A stretch of 46,959 nucleotides of DNA from Nitrosomonas supralitoralis (lineage in GTDB: Bacteria > Pseudomonadota > Gammaproteobacteria > Burkholderiales > Nitrosomonadaceae). Positions 34,366 to 44,226 of this stretch are shown one piece after another. The stretch lies in contig NZ_PXXU01000027.1 of the NCBI RefSeq assembly GCF_003011925.2, forward strand, positions 1 through 46,959, given 5' to 3'. Position 1 is the stretch's first letter; each line of letters opens with the position of its first letter. The notes under the pieces were generated by a model, which saw only the letters and a program-made list of their open reading frames with translations, did not search any database and was not told where the DNA came from. The position numbers and the translations under genes were made by a program.

Positions 34366-35877
34366 TTACCGGGTTTTTCGTGCGGTGCGAAAGGCGGATA
34401 GCAATCCAAAGCATATTAGCAAACCGGCGAGCCCAAGTGCCGGATAATTTCCCATCCGTACATAGGGCGTAACCCCGGTAAAACCTTGCGCCAATCCGTG
34501 CAACGCTGCGGTAGTAAAAATTTCAATGGTTTGCAATACTCTGCCGCGCTCGTCGATGATTGCGGTTACGCCAGTGTTAGTGGCTCGCAGCATGTAGCGT
34601 CCGGTTTCCAGTGCGCGCATTTGCGAGATCTGCAAATGCTGCTGCGGTCCGATCGAACGTCCGAACCAGGCATCATTGCTGACATTAACCAGCATCGTAG
34701 CTTGTGGTAACTGATTAATAATCTCTTCGCCAAACACATCTTCATAGCAGATATTAATCGCTACGCTCTGACCTGCCAGATTCATTGGCTGTTGATCCAA
34801 GCTACCGCGCGAAAAATCCGATAACGGAATTTGCAATACATCGATAACCCAACCGAATATCGGCTTTAGCGGAATAAATTCACCGAAAGGCACCAGGTGA
34901 TGTTTGCGGTAACTTTGTTCTGGTGCGGAACCAAAGCTGAACATGGTGTTGTAATATTCACTACTATTTTGGGCGCCACGTTCGGCCAGCCCGATCAACA
35001 CATCACCATTATTATTTCTGGCATGCTCCGCCAGATGCGATAGATAGGATTTCGGTACTACATCGCTGAACAAGGGGATAGAAATTTCTGGTGTTACAAT
35101 CAGTCGACTGTCGCTTTCAAGAATCAGCCGGGCATATGTTTCCATAGTATTTTCCAAATGATCTTCACGCCACTTCATATCCTGGGCGATATTGCCTTGC
35201 AGCAAGCTGACTGTAACCGGTTCACCTTGCGGCTTTACCCAATTAATCGCCTGCAAACCATATCCGCCAAACCAAATCAGCATTAAAGGCAACCCGTAAC
35301 GCCATTGTCTACCACCTTTATCAATCCAGAAAAAGAGCAAAGCTGCGCTGAATACCACGACTATTGAAATACCATATACACCGATGACCGGTGCAAAGCC
35401 CGCTAAGGGACTGAAGGGTGCCTGTGAATAACCCATCAACAACCATGGAAATCCGGTAAACAAGGTACCACGCAGCCACTCAAACAGCATCCACAGCGCA
35501 GCAGCAAGTGCTGCCCAGAGATATGATGAAGTCAGACGCAGCTTAGTCAACAGCCACATACTTAAAGCAGGAAAGAGCGACAAATAGGCACAGAGTATAA
35601 TCAACGCGACAACCGCGACGGGCATCGGCATTGCACCAAAATCGTGCAAACTGACATAGATCCATGTGACTCCGGCGCTGAACAATCCCATCCCAAAAAA
35701 GAATCCCAAAGTTGCGTTTCTGATCGGAGATAAGCTGCTGCGACAATAACCGAACAATACGGCAAGAGTAACAATCGGAACCGGAAAGAGATAAAAAGGT
35801 GCAAAACCAAGAACTGTCAGTACACCCAACAAATAAGCAATAATTAATTTAACGTAAGAGTTATTCAAGAGAATCAA
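34366..35877 (-). CDS. lnt: Apolipoprotein N-acyltransferase
   Basis: Encodes 503 residues from a TTG start, chosen for length; start uncertain because later TTG codons exist. Six or more N-terminal membrane helices are followed by a nitrilase-like domain with the catalytic triad Glu264 (VTPEISIP), Lys325 (SYRKHHLVPFGEF) and Cys377 (NICYEDVFGE). A last membrane helix closes the protein. It adds the third acyl chain to lipoproteins in the inner membrane before LolCD export. It heads the leftward run ending at ygjP, and links functionally to lolC/E, lolD and lolB in this window. Confidence 0.94.
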   Translation of the reverse strand: MILLNNSYVKLIIAYLLGVLTVLGFAPFYLFPVPIVTLAVLFGYCRSSLSPIRNATLGFFFGMGLFSAGVTWIYVSLHDFGAMPMPVAVVALIILCAYLSLFPALSMWLLTKLRLTSSYLWAALAAALWMLFEWLRGTLFTGFPWLLMGYSQAPFSPLAGFAPVIGVYGISIVVVFSAALLFFWIDKGGRQWRYGLPLMLIWFGGYGLQAINWVKPQGEPVTVSLLQGNIAQDMKWREDHLENTMETYARLILESDSRLIVTPEISIPLFSDVVPKSYLSHLAEHARNNNGDVLIGLAERGAQNSSEYYNTMFSFGSAPEQSYRKHHLVPFGEFIPLKPIFGWVIDVLQIPLSDFSRGSLDQQPMNLAGQSVAINICYEDVFGEEIINQLPQATMLVNVSNDAWFGRSIGPQQHLQISQMRALETGRYMLRATNTGVTAIIDERGRVLQTIEIFTTAALHGLAQGFTGVTPYVRMGNYPALGLAGLLICFGLLSAFRTARKTR

Positions 35878-36253
35878 AATTGGAATTATCGATAGATAAA
35901 ATTTATGTAGCAGTATGCTTGAATTTTAGCGCAGTCGGTACAATTATGAACTTTCATGTTTTAATGTCATTCTCAGCATTTCCTAATCATAAATTAATCG
36001 ACATCCCTTTGCGTACAAATTCTTATTTTTCATGATGACATTCGACTCTACTTATGCTAAATAATTATTTATTCACTTTATTGCAAGTAAAAAAGTAGAA
36101 TATGCGCATTATGCTAAGAATGATCGAACAATGAATCCGAAGCACTGCTGAAGAAAAAGTAAAAAGAACCAAGGTTCCTAGGTCTCATTATGGACCATAA
36201 AAATGAACAGGCTGTACGATTTATCTTATTTTTGAAAATCAATCGGATTTCTC
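35878..36253. other. AT-rich divergent promoter region
   Basis: This 376-bp region between lnt and the TPR lipoprotein gene contains no ORF of note. It should hold both promoters. A weak GGTC-N8-GACC inverted repeat near 36180-36195 is the only other structure noticed. Confidence 0.5.
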
Positions 36254-37990
36254 ATGAAATTTAAACTTCTATGTGTATTATTGCTATCTGGACTGACTGC
36301 CTGTGCGCAGATACCTGCAAACAAGGAAATAGAAAATGCAGGAGAGTCCAATGAGCAAGAAGACATCAGTGAGCTTAATTTACCCAAGCAAGAACTGACA
36401 GCACCTATTTTATTTGATTTTTTAATCGGTGAAACCGCTTTACAGCGCGGCAATCTGGATATTTCAGTAAACCGATACCTCAAGCTGGCCAGAACCACAC
36501 GTGACCCCAGAATCGCTAAACGGGCAACCGAAATTTCTCTGCACGCTGGAAACTCTTTTGCTGCTGAACAAGCAGCAGCCATGTGGATTGAACTTGAACC
36601 CGATTCAGTGGATGCTCGCCAAACCATTGCAGCGCTGTTGGTCAATCTTGGCAAGCTGGATGCCGCACGACCTCATCTGGAAAAATTACTGGCTTCGGAA
36701 AAAGAAGGATTAGGCAACGCATTTATGCAGCTTAACCAATTGTTGTCACGGAACCCGGATAAAACAGCAACGTTACTATTGATACAACAATTGTCTCAGC
36801 CTTACAAAGATCTTCCTGAGGTCCATTTTGCCATTTCTCAGGCAGCATGGTATGCCAATCAGCATCAATTGGCATCCGATGAAATGGAACGCGCGCTTGC
36901 GTTGCGCCCGGATTGGGAAATCGCCGCAATTCATAACGGACGAATATTGCAGCGCATCTCAATTAACGATGCGAGTGATTTCTATCGCGATTATCTAAAG
37001 AAATACCCAACGAGTAATGAAGTACGGATCGCATATACTCGTGCATTAATAAACGGCAACGAAATTGATTTGGCACGAGAACAATTACAATGGTTAATGG
37101 ACAAGAATTCAGACGATGCCGAAATTATGCTGGCTGTCGGCCTTCTAGCTACAGAAATGGGCGATTTTGATGTGACCGAAACAAGCTTCAACAAAGCTTT
37201 AAGTCTAGGATACAAAGATACCAATGCTGTGTATTTTCACTTAGGCCAGATTTATGAGGAAACAAAACGTCCTGAAATGGCGATGGAATCCTATCAGATG
37301 GTAAAAAGCGGGGGACGCTATTTGCCTGCACAAATACGCTACGCAGACCTATTGGCAGTTAAGGGTTATCTGAAAGAGGCGCGCGAGCATTTACAAAAGC
37401 TTCCGGCTGCCAATGATCAGCAAGCTGCCCATTTAATTCTGGCAGAAGCGCAAATTCTACGTAGATCAAAAGCACATCAAGAAGTATTTGATCTGCTTGA
37501 CGCGAGTCTGAAGAAGCTACCTGATTATCCTGAGCTACTCTATGATCGTGCGCTGGCCGCTGAGAAAATCGGCAAATTTAACATTCTCGAACAGGATCTA
37601 CGTAAACTGATACAACTTAAGCCTGATAATGCTCATGCATACAACGCATTGGGCTACAGTCTTGCCGAACGCGGCATTCAATTGCCTGAGGCACTCCAAC
37701 TGATAAGAAAAGCGGTTGAGCTTTCACCGGAGGATCCGTATATCATGGATAGTCTGGGTTGGGTGTACTACCGCATGGGCAACCTAGCAGAGGGGCTAAA
37801 TTACTTGAACTTAGCTTTTGCTGCTCGTCCGGATGCAGAAATTGCAGCACACTTGGGTGAAGTACTTTGGGTGCACGGTGCTAAGGATGATGCCAAAAAT
37901 ATTTGGCGATCCGCTTTAGAAAAAGAACCTGACAATGAAGTTCTGCTTGAAACATTACAGCGTCTTACAAAAAAGAAAATCGTTGATTAA
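36254..37990 (+). CDS. TPR-repeat lipoprotein
   Basis: Encodes 578 residues. The signal peptide ends in a lipobox (LTAC), so the mature protein is a lipoprotein beginning at Cys17. Residues ~50-575 are tandem tetratricopeptide repeats; the clearest are ALSLGYKDTNAVYFHLGQIYEE, HAYNALGYSLAERG and YIMDSLGWVYYRMGNLAEGL. There is no catalytic domain, so it is probably a periplasm-facing outer-membrane scaffold. Homologues are common in betaproteobacteria beside lolB and ispE; here minCDE lies between. The function of this family is not established. Confidence 0.85.
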   Translation: MKFKLLCVLLLSGLTACAQIPANKEIENAGESNEQEDISELNLPKQELTAPILFDFLIGETALQRGNLDISVNRYLKLARTTRDPRIAKRATEISLHAGNSFAAEQAAAMWIELEPDSVDARQTIAALLVNLGKLDAARPHLEKLLASEKEGLGNAFMQLNQLLSRNPDKTATLLLIQQLSQPYKDLPEVHFAISQAAWYANQHQLASDEMERALALRPDWEIAAIHNGRILQRISINDASDFYRDYLKKYPTSNEVRIAYTRALINGNEIDLAREQLQWLMDKNSDDAEIMLAVGLLATEMGDFDVTETSFNKALSLGYKDTNAVYFHLGQIYEETKRPEMAMESYQMVKSGGRYLPAQIRYADLLAVKGYLKEAREHLQKLPAANDQQAAHLILAEAQILRRSKAHQEVFDLLDASLKKLPDYPELLYDRALAAEKIGKFNILEQDLRKLIQLKPDNAHAYNALGYSLAERGIQLPEALQLIRKAVELSPEDPYIMDSLGWVYYRMGNLAEGLNYLNLAFAARPDAEIAAHLGEVLWVHGAKDDAKNIWRSALEKEPDNEVLLETLQRLTKKKIVD

Positions 37991-38097
37991 ACCTACATAC
38001 AGATAGAACCTGAAACCAACCGCATGATGCAAAAGATATTCTTGCATAATTAATGAATCCAATGGGAATCCCATACTGCTACAATGTATTCTAATAA

Positions 38098-38865
38098 ATG
38101 TTAAACACTCCTCCAAAGCTTGAATTTAAAAGCAGCACTTTTTTTGCACCTATACTTATTCTTTATACGAATGACATGGTTGCGATAGAGCAAGCGCTGC
38201 ACGATAAAATTAGTCTGGCACCGGATTTTTTTAAAGATTCTCCTTTGATTATCGATTTACGTGAGGTGAATAAATTAAATCTGGATTTGGATTTTGTTGA
38301 GCTCATGCAGTTATTGCGCAGGATTGGTTTTTTTCCTGTTGGAATTCGTGGAGGCAATGAGCAGCAAAACAAGCAAGCCCGTGCTCTGTCGCTTCCAATA
38401 GACACAGTGCGTGAGTTAGGTAACTCAATTGTTATTGGAGAAGTGCAAAAACCTGAAAATACCCAGCAGCCTCCCGCGCAACCGGAAGTAATCGCTGTCA
38501 AAGAACCCGTGCAACCAGCTGCAATTCCACCGATATCTGCGGCAACAATTTTAGTTACTCAGCCAATTCGCTCCGGGCAGCGTATCTACGCATCCGGAGA
38601 CCTGATCATCTTATCTCAGGTCAGTGCAGGCGCCGAAATTATGGCCGAAGGTAACATACACGTCTATAATACTCTGCGTGGTCGCGCTCTGGCCGGTGTA
38701 CATGGCAACACAGCTGCCAGAATATTTTGCTTCGATTTGCAGGCAGAGCTTATCTCTATCGCGGGAGATTATAAAACCAGTGAAGATTTGAATAAGCAAA
38801 CATACAATCATCCGGTACAAATATATTTACAGAATCATGCATTGATCATAAAAGAGATTGCTTAA
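38098..38865 (+). CDS. minC: Septum site-determining protein MinC
   Basis: Encodes 255 residues. Residues ~1-120 are the MinC N-terminal domain (IIDLREVNKLNLDLDFVELMQLLRRIGFFPVGIRGG). A Pro/Glu/Ala-rich linker follows, then the beta-helical C-terminal domain (PIRSGQRIYASGDLIILSQV and NIHVYNTLRGRALAGVHGN). It inhibits FtsZ polymerisation near cell poles when recruited by MinD. First gene of minCDE; the 24-bp gap to minD carries an AAGGAG site. Confidence 0.95.
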   Translation: MLNTPPKLEFKSSTFFAPILILYTNDMVAIEQALHDKISLAPDFFKDSPLIIDLREVNKLNLDLDFVELMQLLRRIGFFPVGIRGGNEQQNKQARALSLPIDTVRELGNSIVIGEVQKPENTQQPPAQPEVIAVKEPVQPAAIPPISAATILVTQPIRSGQRIYASGDLIILSQVSAGAEIMAEGNIHVYNTLRGRALAGVHGNTAARIFCFDLQAELISIAGDYKTSEDLNKQTYNHPVQIYLQNHALIIKEIA

Positions 38866-38888
38866 AACTAATAGCAAAGGAGACTCAA

Positions 38889-39701
38889 TTGGCAAGAATT
38901 ATAGTCGTGACGTCGGGCAAAGGTGGCGTTGGTAAAACAACAACAAGCGCAGCAATTGCCATGGGACTGGCGAAAAAGGGCCACAAAACAGCGGTGATTG
39001 ATTTTGACGTGGGCTTGCGGAACCTGGATTTGATTCTCGGCTGCGAGCGTCGGGTTGTTTATGATTTTATTAATGTTATCAATGGAGAAGCAAGCCTCAA
39101 TCAAGCACTTATTCGCGACAAGAACTGCAATCTACTCTATATCCTGCCAGCTTCGCAAACGCGCGATAAGGACGCGCTGACACATGAAGGCGTAGGTAAG
39201 GTATTAGATGAATTATCCAAGGATTTCGGATACATTGTTTGCGATTCGCCTGCGGGTATCGAAAAAGGCGCCAATTTAGCGCTTTATTTTGCCGACGATG
39301 CTTTTGTCGTTACCAATCCGGAAATTTCTTCGGTCAGAGATTCGGATCGCATGTTGGGTATCTTGTCGAGCAAATCACGGCGCGCTGAAAGAAATGAAGA
39401 GCCTATCAAGGAATATTTATTGTTGACCCGATATGATGCCGACAGAGTAAAATTAGGTGAAATGCTGAGCCTTGAGGATGTGCAAGAAATCTTATCCTTG
39501 GAATTGTTAGGCATTATACCTGAATCAAAATCTGTCTTATCCGCATCAAATGCTGGTATACCGGTGATTCTGGATGAAAAAAGTGAAGCAGGCCAGGCTT
39601 ATGCCGATGTCGTTGCGCGGTATTTAGGAGAGAAACTACCACATCGATTTATAGATGGTAAGAAGGGGTTTCTCAGGAGGCTTTTCGGGGGAAGAAAATG
39701 A
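38889..39701 (+). CDS. minD: Septum site-determining ATPase MinD
   Basis: Encodes 270 residues from a TTG start, supported by AAGGAG six bases upstream. The deviant Walker A motif SGKGGVGKTT (residues 9-18) and GRRVVYDFINV-type segment (CERRVVYDFI) are diagnostic. The C terminus KGFLRRLFGG is the amphipathic membrane-targeting helix. MinD binds the inner membrane in its ATP form, recruits MinC, and is released by MinE. It overlaps minE by 4 bp. Confidence 0.97.
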   Translation: MARIIVVTSGKGGVGKTTTSAAIAMGLAKKGHKTAVIDFDVGLRNLDLILGCERRVVYDFINVINGEASLNQALIRDKNCNLLYILPASQTRDKDALTHEGVGKVLDELSKDFGYIVCDSPAGIEKGANLALYFADDAFVVTNPEISSVRDSDRMLGILSSKSRRAERNEEPIKEYLLLTRYDADRVKLGEMLSLEDVQEILSLELLGIIPESKSVLSASNAGIPVILDEKSEAGQAYADVVARYLGEKLPHRFIDGKKGFLRRLFGGRK

Positions 39702-39976
39702 GCTTACTGGACTATTTCAGATCATCAAAACCTAAGACCGCTTCGCTTGCCAAAGAAAGGTTACAAATTCTTGTTGCGCATGAACGCACTTATCGCAATC
39801 AACCCTCTTATTTACCGCAATTACAAAAAGAGCTCTTAGAAGTTATCCGTAAGTACGTTAATGTGGATCAAGATGCCATATCAGTTAATTTTGAACAAGA
39901 CGAAAACCAAGAAACACTGGAACTCAATATCGTTCTGCCCGATTATCACCCAACCAATAAGACCATAAATAATTAG
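39698..39976 (+). CDS. minE: Cell division topological specificity factor MinE
   Basis: Encodes 92 residues. The N-terminal membrane-targeting LLDYFRS is followed by the anti-MinCD helix region (AKERLQILVAHERTYR) and the C-terminal topological-specificity domain (LQKELLEVIRKYV, ISVNFEQDE, LELNIVLP). Its ATGA overlap with minD implies translational coupling. It drives the pole-to-pole oscillation that places the division site at midcell. Confidence 0.96.
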   Translation: MSLLDYFRSSKPKTASLAKERLQILVAHERTYRNQPSYLPQLQKELLEVIRKYVNVDQDAISVNFEQDENQETLELNIVLPDYHPTNKTINN

Positions 39977-40087
39977 AATCTTTTATACACTCCTTGCGCA
40001 TTGGTAATTAATGAATTGAAATCAATTAATCTTGGTATTGAATTTAGAGATTCTAAATTACCAGTGAATGGGATCAAAGCTCATCAA

Positions 40088-40708
40088 ATGAATGTTATTC
40101 TGGGATTTTTGATAGGCTGCATCATTTTGCTATCTTCAGGTTGTAGAACACTACCGAGTCAGCCTCCCTCTGATGCGGTTGCAACGACTATTTTTACCGA
40201 ACCTCTCCTTGCTAGTGCTCAGACTATTCCTGCCAATGATTTTAATATTCTAGGCAGAATCTCCATTCAAGATAAAAATCAAAGTTTCTCCGGCAGCTTT
40301 CGCTGGCAGCATATGGCAGCCAGCGATGAGATTCTGCTATTCACTCCTTTAGGTCAAGCAGTCGCAGAAATTACGAAAGATCTCGAAGGGGTGCGCTTAA
40401 TCACCTCAAAGCTAGAGGCGTTTTATGCACCAGATGCCGAGAGTCTAACCGAAGAAATTCTGGGGTGGCGTTTACCACTGAATGGTTTACAATACTGGAT
40501 ACAGGGCACACATTTACCATTAACCGCAGCAGAAAAGGATCTGGATAGAAAAGATCAAATTATCAATATTCGTCAAGACGGCTGGCATATTCATTATGCC
40601 AGTTTTACGTCCTCGCAGTTAAATTCTCTTGCTCTTCCCAGAATAATCAATTTGTTCTATGACAACTTAAGAATCAGATTGGTAATAGATAACTGGAAGG
40701 TTGAATAG
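40088..40708 (+). CDS. lolB: Outer-membrane lipoprotein receptor LolB
   Basis: Encodes 206 residues from ATG 40088, giving a standard lipoprotein signal peptide (MNVILGFLIGCIILLSSGC) with lipobox LSSGC. An in-frame start 29 codons upstream (40001) would put a non-signal extension in front and is disfavoured. The mature part has the LolB fold segments NDFNILGRISIQDKNQSFSGSF RWQH, ILLFTPLGQAVAEI and TEEILGWRLPLNGLQYWIQG. LolB accepts lipoproteins from LolA and inserts them into the outer membrane. It precedes ispE by 46 bp, the classic betaproteobacterial order. Confidence 0.9.
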   Translation: MNVILGFLIGCIILLSSGCRTLPSQPPSDAVATTIFTEPLLASAQTIPANDFNILGRISIQDKNQSFSGSFRWQHMAASDEILLFTPLGQAVAEITKDLEGVRLITSKLEAFYAPDAESLTEEILGWRLPLNGLQYWIQGTHLPLTAAEKDLDRKDQIINIRQDGWHIHYASFTSSQLNSLALPRIINLFYDNLRIRLVIDNWKVE

Positions 40709-40754
40709 TTTTTTCCATATAATTCATAACCACTTTTTTCTCATACCTTTATTC

Positions 40755-41594
40755 ATGTTTACATTTTCTGCTCCTGCCAAGCTGAATCTTTTTTTACATG
40801 TGATTGGCCGCAGAGAGGATGGATACCATTTACTGCAAACAGTTTTTCGTTTTATCGATTATTCGGATCAGTTAAGTTTTAGACTGCGGACAGATGGCAT
40901 AATCAAGCTGCACAATCCCATTGCTGGTGTACCAGAAGAAAAAGATCTATGTGTTCGCGCAGCTATATTGCTAAAACAGGCAACAGGAACACAACAGGGT
41001 GTTGATATATTTTTGCAAAAACAAATCCCCATGGGAGGCGGTTTGGGTGGCGGTAGCTCGGATGCAGCTACTACACTGCTGGCACTGAATTATTTATGGA
41101 AGGTTAATTTGAGCAAACAACACTTGCTCAAATTAGGGCTTCAGCTAGGTGCTGATATTCCGATCTTTATTTTTGGAGAAAATGCTTTCGCCGAAGGAAT
41201 CGGTGAAAAATTAACCAGCATTAAATTGCCACCTGCCTGGTATGTAGTTCTAGTACCGCCAGTGCAAGTATCAACTGCCGAGATTTTCGCGAGCAAAGAT
41301 TTGACACGCAACACGATTCCGATCAAAATACCGCCCTTTTCTGTCTGGCAAGGCCATAATGATTTGGAATTGCCTGTTTGCCGATCATACTCGGAAGTTG
41401 CACAAAGTTTAGAGTGGCTAAAGCGGCAGGAAAATACTACAATAACGGCGATGAGTGGGTCAGGTGCTTGCGTTTTTGCTGAATTTGCATCTGAAGCAGC
41501 AGCTCAGGCTGTTTTTGAACACATTCCTGATAGTATGGCAGGCTTTATGGCAAGAGGCTTGGATTATCATCCGATGCAGCAGATAGTGAAATAA
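40755..41594 (+). CDS. ispE: 4-diphosphocytidyl-2-C-methyl-D-erythritol kinase
   Basis: Encodes 279 residues from ATG 40755 (MFTFSAPAKLNLFLHV), close to the E. coli length of 283; 18 further in-frame codons upstream are not family-like. GHMP-kinase motifs are visible: PAKLNLFLHV at the N terminus, the ATP loop PMGGGLGGGSSDAA (~residues 92-105), and the C-terminal AMSGSGACVFAEF. It phosphorylates CDP-methylerythritol in the MEP isoprenoid pathway in the cytoplasm. Likely co-transcribed with lolB. Confidence 0.95.
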   Translation: MFTFSAPAKLNLFLHVIGRREDGYHLLQTVFRFIDYSDQLSFRLRTDGIIKLHNPIAGVPEEKDLCVRAAILLKQATGTQQGVDIFLQKQIPMGGGLGGGSSDAATTLLALNYLWKVNLSKQHLLKLGLQLGADIPIFIFGENAFAEGIGEKLTSIKLPPAWYVVLVPPVQVSTAEIFASKDLTRNTIPIKIPPFSVWQGHNDLELPVCRSYSEVAQSLEWLKRQENTTITAMSGSGACVFAEFASEAAAQAVFEHIPDSMAGFMARGLDYHPMQQIVK

Positions 41595-41600
41595 AAATAT

Positions 41601-41675
41601 AGGGGAGTCGCCAAGTGGTAAGGCACCGGATTTTGATTCCGGCATTCGTAGGTTCGATCCCTACCTCCCCTGCCA
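41601..41675 (+). tRNA. tRNA-Gln (anticodon UUG)
   Basis: A complete cloverleaf: acceptor AGGGGAG (41601-41607) pairs with CTCCCCT (41665-41671), followed by discriminator G and encoded CCA (41673-41675). The T arm is GTAGG-TTCGATC-CCTAC. The anticodon stem CCGGA...TTCCGG holds the TTG anticodon at 41633-41635. The sequence resembles E. coli tRNA-Gln in the D-arm and anticodon stem. It lies between ispE and prs in the usual betaproteobacterial order. Confidence 0.97.
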
Positions 41676-41823
41676 GTTTATATGGATTTCACTGAATCTC
41701 TTAATGAATAAGTGAATGAACTATTGGTTAAACTTGACAGCAAATTGCTGAAAGTAACTCGTTTAACTAAACAAATCAGTGCTCCTTTTTCCAGCTAATT
41801 AGCTCAAAGAACGAAGAAAAAAC

Positions 41824-42774
41824 ATGTCTTATGACAGTTTGATGGTTTTCACCGGTACAGCCCACCCCAAATTGGCCCAAGATGTTGTCAGGCATCTCAA
41901 CATCCATCTTGGACGCGCAACTGTAGGGCGTTTTAGTGATGGCGAGATCATGGTGGAAATCCTTGAGAATGTACGTGGAAAAGATGTTTTTGTGCTGCAA
42001 TCCACCTGCGCACCGACTAATGATAACCTGATGGAAATACTAGTCATGGTCGATGCCTTGAAACGTGCATCTGCTGGTCGTATTACTGCTGCGATGCCGT
42101 ATTTCGGTTATGCGCGGCAAGACAGAAGGCCTCGTTCAGTGCGCGTACCGATCACTGCTAAAGTAGTAGCAAATATGCTGACTACTGTTGGCATTGACCG
42201 ATTGCTGACTATGGATTTGCATTCTGATCAAATTCAAGGATTTTTTGATATTCCTGTTGACAATATTTATGGCATGCCAATTTTGCTGGGAGATATCTGG
42301 AAACATAATTATCAGAATCTGATCGTGGTATCACCGGATGTTGGTGGAGTGGTACGCGCCCGGCATCTGGCCAAGCGTCTGGAATGTGACTTGGCCATTA
42401 TCGACAAGCGACGTCCCAAACCCAATGAGGCTAAGGTGATGAATATCATCGGCGAAGTCAAGGATCGTACCTGTGTCATAATTGATGACCTGGTAGATAC
42501 AGCAAATACTCTTTGCGAAGCAGCAAAAGCATTAAAAGAGCATGGCGCACGAACAGTGTTAGCCTATTCGACGCATGCCGTTCTGTCAGGCAATGCGGTG
42601 GAGCGTATCCAGAATTCAGCTTTGGATAAGCTAGTGGTCACGGACACAATACCGCTGCGCAGCGATGCAATCGCTTGTGATCGAATTTGTCAGCTAAGCA
42701 TTGCCAATCTGTTGGCGGAAACTATGTTACGCATCAGTAATGAAAGCTCATTAAGCTCCTTATTTATGGAATAA
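41824..42774 (+). CDS. prs: Ribose-phosphate pyrophosphokinase
   Basis: Encodes 316 residues, the class I bacterial length. Diagnostic segments are [20 protein letters not shown], the ATP-side [20 protein letters not shown], the metal- and ribose-phosphate-binding [13 protein letters not shown], and the PRPP-binding loop [14 protein letters not shown]. It makes PRPP from ribose 5-phosphate and ATP for nucleotide, His and Trp synthesis. It precedes rplY by 63 bp. Confidence 0.97.
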   Translation: MSYDSLMVFTGTAHPKLAQDVVRHLNIHLGRATVGRFSDGEIMVEILENVRGKDVFVLQSTCAPTNDNLMEILVMVDALKRASAGRITAAMPYFGYARQDRRPRSVRVPITAKVVANMLTTVGIDRLLTMDLHSDQIQGFFDIPVDNIYGMPILLGDIWKHNYQNLIVVSPDVGGVVRARHLAKRLECDLAIIDKRRPKPNEAKVMNIIGEVKDRTCVIIDDLVDTANTLCEAAKALKEHGARTVLAYSTHAVLSGNAVERIQNSALDKLVVTDTIPLRSDAIACDRICQLSIANLLAETMLRISNESSLSSLFME

Positions 42775-42837
42775 ATTGAGTCATTTTTAAACCGGTTTGT
42801 TTGGTCGCGAACAAACCATCAACATGGAGTAGTCAAG

Positions 42838-43458
42838 ATGAAAATAGAAATCAGTGCCGATAAGCGCACTTTGCAGGGAAAGGGTGCGAGCCGCCGCCTG
42901 CGTGGTTCTGGCAAGGTGCCAGCAATCATTTATGGTGGTGACCAAGCATCGCAATCAATTGAGATGGATCATAATGATTTGTTTCACAAGCTCAGACTGG
43001 AAGCATTTCATGCATCCATTCTCACATTAAGTGTTGCAGGAAAAAAAGAACCTGTGTTATTGCGCGATGTACAAATGCACCCTTTCAAGAAACAAGTGCT
43101 GCATGTGGATTTTCAAAGAATCGACAAGAATAAGAAAATACATATGAAAGTTCCATTGCACTTTATCAATGCCGAAATTTCGCCAGGTGTTAAAACTTCC
43201 GGTGGGATTGTTTCTCACATCTTGACTGAAGTAGACATCAGCTGCCTACCAAGTGATTTGCCAGAATTTATATCAGTTGATTTGGCGGAACTCACTGCGG
43301 GACATACATTGCATCTGAGTGACCTGGTATTGCCTAAAGATGTCGAGACAGTTGCTTTGGTAAAAGGCGATGATTTACCAGTAGCAACGATTGTAATCCC
43401 AAGATCGGTGCTCTCTGAAGAAGCTTCCAGTGAGGAAGCAAGCGCCGAAAAAGAATAG
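42838..43458 (+). CDS. rplY: 50S ribosomal protein L25/general stress protein Ctc
   Basis: Encodes 206 residues, the long Ctc/TL5 form with two domains. The N-terminal L25 domain (~1-95) binds 5S rRNA and contains [20 protein letters not shown] and [22 protein letters not shown]. The C-terminal beta domain (~96-190) includes [22 protein letters not shown] Glu/Ala/Ser-rich tail ends the protein. ATGGAG-type site (GGAGTAGTCAAG) precedes the ATG. Two hairpins follow the stop codon. Confidence 0.96.
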   Translation: MKIEISADKRTLQGKGASRRLRGSGKVPAIIYGGDQASQSIEMDHNDLFHKLRLEAFHASILTLSVAGKKEPVLLRDVQMHPFKKQVLHVDFQRIDKNKKIHMKVPLHFINAEISPGVKTSGGIVSHILTEVDISCLPSDLPEFISVDLAELTAGHTLHLSDLVLPKDVETVALVKGDDLPVATIVIPRSVLSEEASSEEASAEKE

Positions 43459-43484
43459 CCTAAGTAAGAAAAAACACTTAGGCT
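43457..43484 (+). terminator. Hairpin at rplY stop codon
   Basis: AGCCTAAGT (43457-43465) and ACTTAGGCT (43476-43484) form a perfect 9-bp stem with a 10-base A-rich loop, beginning within the rplY TAG stop codon. No strong T-tract follows, so it may act together with the next hairpin. Confidence 0.55.
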
Positions 43485-43501
43485 GCTTTGGAAATTTAAC
43501 C

Positions 43502-43538
43502 AATCTGCCGGGATTGAGCTTTTTACCGGCAGATTTTT
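43502..43538 (+). terminator. Intrinsic terminator before pth
   Basis: AATCTGCCGG (43502-43511) and CCGGCAGATT (43526-43535) form a perfect 10-bp GC-rich stem, followed by TTTTT-type bases (ATTTTTCGTTT). It should end or attenuate the prs-rplY transcript before pth. Confidence 0.8.
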
Positions 43539-43598
43539 CGTTTCTAAATCCATATTCCAATAATCCAAAAAATTCACACTGCACTTTGACATCATTTC

Positions 43599-44168
43599 AT
43601 GAAACTTATTGTTGGATTGGGTAACCCTGGCAGAGAATATGCAGGAACACGCCATAATGCCGGTTTTGAGTGGGTGGATCGATTATCTCAGATGCTGCAC
43701 GCACCACTGAAGCCGGAAGCTCGGTTTCATGGCTTGTGCACACAGATTCACCAAGAAGATATTGATTTATGGCTACTGGAACCGCAAACCTATATGAATA
43801 GAAGCGGGCAATCTGTAGCTGCATTGTGTCAGTTTTATAAAATCCAGACGGATGAAATGATCGTGATCCATGATGAGCTGGACCTATCTCCCGGTATCGC
43901 CAAACTAAAAAAAGGCGGCGGCATGGGCGGGCATAACGGTCTCAAGGATATTGCAGTAAAATTAGGCACTCAGGATTTCTGGCGACTGCGCATTGGCATT
44001 GGTCATCCGGGTGATCGCGATGCAGTCGTGAGTTATGTATTAAGCCAGCCGAGAAAGGAAGAGGCACCGCTGATCAATGAAGCTATCGCAAGAAGCCTGG
44101 AAGTCTGGCCGCTTATCGCACAAGGCGACTGCGAAGCTGCAATGATGAAATTACACACAAAAGTATAA
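43599..44168 (+). CDS. pth: Peptidyl-tRNA hydrolase
   Basis: Encodes 189 residues. Hallmarks are the start [22 protein letters not shown] with catalytic His20-equivalent (RHNAGF), [32 protein letters not shown] with the conserved Asp, and GGHNGLKDI. It cleaves peptidyl-tRNA released by abortive translation. It lies 141 bp after rplY, beyond an intrinsic terminator, and 59 bp before ychF. Confidence 0.96.
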   Translation: MKLIVGLGNPGREYAGTRHNAGFEWVDRLSQMLHAPLKPEARFHGLCTQIHQEDIDLWLLEPQTYMNRSGQSVAALCQFYKIQTDEMIVIHDELDLSPGIAKLKKGGGMGGHNGLKDIAVKLGTQDFWRLRIGIGHPGDRDAVVSYVLSQPRKEEAPLINEAIARSLEVWPLIAQGDCEAAMMKLHTKV

Positions 44169-44226
44169 CCATACCGTAGTAGTTTCACACAATCGTTTTT
44201 TAATCCATTTTAATGAGAACCAGGTC

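Noticed and set aside
41732..41760. TTGACA upstream of prs as promoter -35
   Set aside because: No acceptable -10 at 16-18 bp spacing was found.
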